Positions 63,854-64,000 of a stretch of 64,000 nt of DNA are shown here, one piece after another (the first letter of the stretch is position 1; every line of letters begins with the position of its first letter). Position numbers and translations under genes: made by a program. The stretch is from positions 200,114-264,113 of the forward strand of contig OV299793.1 in assembly GCA_923184405.1 (NCBI GenBank). Reading direction: 5' to 3'. Under the pieces are notes generated by a model, which was given only the letters and a program-made list of their open reading frames with translations, had not been told where the DNA came from and searched no databases. This DNA is from Neisseria meningitidis. GTDB taxonomy: Bacteria; Pseudomonadota; Gammaproteobacteria; Burkholderiales; Neisseriaceae.

Positions 63854-64000
63854 TTACCTTGACGCATTATCAGGTATTGGGTGCGCTCCTGTTCGGTATC
63901 AGCGCGATAGGTATCTTCATGAACCGCCAAAACGTGCTGGTATTGTTGATGTCCATTGAGCTGATGCTTTTGGCGGTGAACTTCAACTTTATCACCTTTT
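63850..64000 (+). CDS. nuoK: NADH-quinone oxidoreductase subunit K (partial, runs off the window)
   Basis: ATG 63850 overlaps the nuoJ stop as ATGA. The visible 50 residues read [40 protein letters not shown] and [10 protein letters not shown], the conserved first two helices with the catalytic Glu in SIELML. No interruption in the visible part. Confidence 0.96.
   Translation, partial: MITLTHYQVLGALLFGISAIGIFMNRQNVLVLLMSIELMLLAVNFNFITF

Overview
The window is a Neisseria chromosome segment of the N. meningitidis / N. gonorrhoeae type. This rests on the many copies of the DNA uptake sequence (core GCCGTCTGAA, often as inverted pairs acting as terminators), on dRS3/RS (NIME) repeat arrays, on Correia elements (CREE), and on a gene order that I recall as that of the meningococcus: rne, rluC, lpxB, dapB, bamE, fur, aat, gapA, kefB, sdaA, gyrB, prlC, katA, rpoN, pglA, fabF, acpP, pyrD, glnE, pxp cluster, uvrD, nuoA-K. 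The species call is inference from memory, not from a search.

Layout. 1-9 kb: decayed agcS, pdxA, a NIME array, rne, rluC and lpxB. 9-17 kb: an orphan AT-rich ORF, dapB, bamE, intact fur, aat, gapA, an RnfB-like ferredoxin and kefB. 17-18.2 kb: a duplicated tRNA-Val/tRNA-Asp block, then a DNA adenine methylase remnant and a transporter tail on either side of a CREE. 18.2-28.5 kb: sdaA, gyrB, an MscS-like channel, prlC, decayed mntP and katA. 28.8-35 kb: rpoN with a large internal deletion, a NIME array, pglA with a poly-G tract, intact fabF, acpP and pyrD. 35-41.4 kb: two small AT-rich ORFs, decayed DNA, and a scrambled glnE with internal repeats. 41.4-48.2 kb: a YgjP-like remnant, an intact NRAMP-like transporter with the 5-oxoprolinase genes pxpB, pxpC and pxpA, and uvrD. 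48.2-52.7 kb is accessory: a SMI1/KNR4 protein, a toxin-tail/immunity cassette on the minus strand, an IS1016-like element with an internal deletion, and two membrane proteins, the second with a spermidine-synthase-like domain. 53-64 kb: respiratory complex I genes nuoA to nuoK, with extra unknown ORFs between nuoF and nuoG.

The dominant peculiarity is disruption. Most recognisable genes carry one or more frameshifts or nonsense codons, including genes that should be essential (acpP, gyrB, dapB, rne). Many breaks are single-base changes at homopolymers, which points to sequence or consensus error. Other stretches (agcS, parts of kefB, bamE, mntP, glnE, 36-37 kb, 39.5-41.3 kb) have dense substitutions and indels, as real decay or very poor local sequence would give. 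Genes read without interruption are fur, fabF, the NRAMP-like transporter, nuoD, nuoE, the visible part of nuoK and several small ORFs. Broken genes are labelled pseudogene here in the sense of 'open reading frame interrupted in this sequence'.

I found no clearly new multi-gene system. The best leads are the NRAMP-like transporter in the 5-oxoproline cluster, the minus-strand toxin/immunity cassette, the unknown ORFs inside the nuo operon, and the methylase/CREE/transporter junction.
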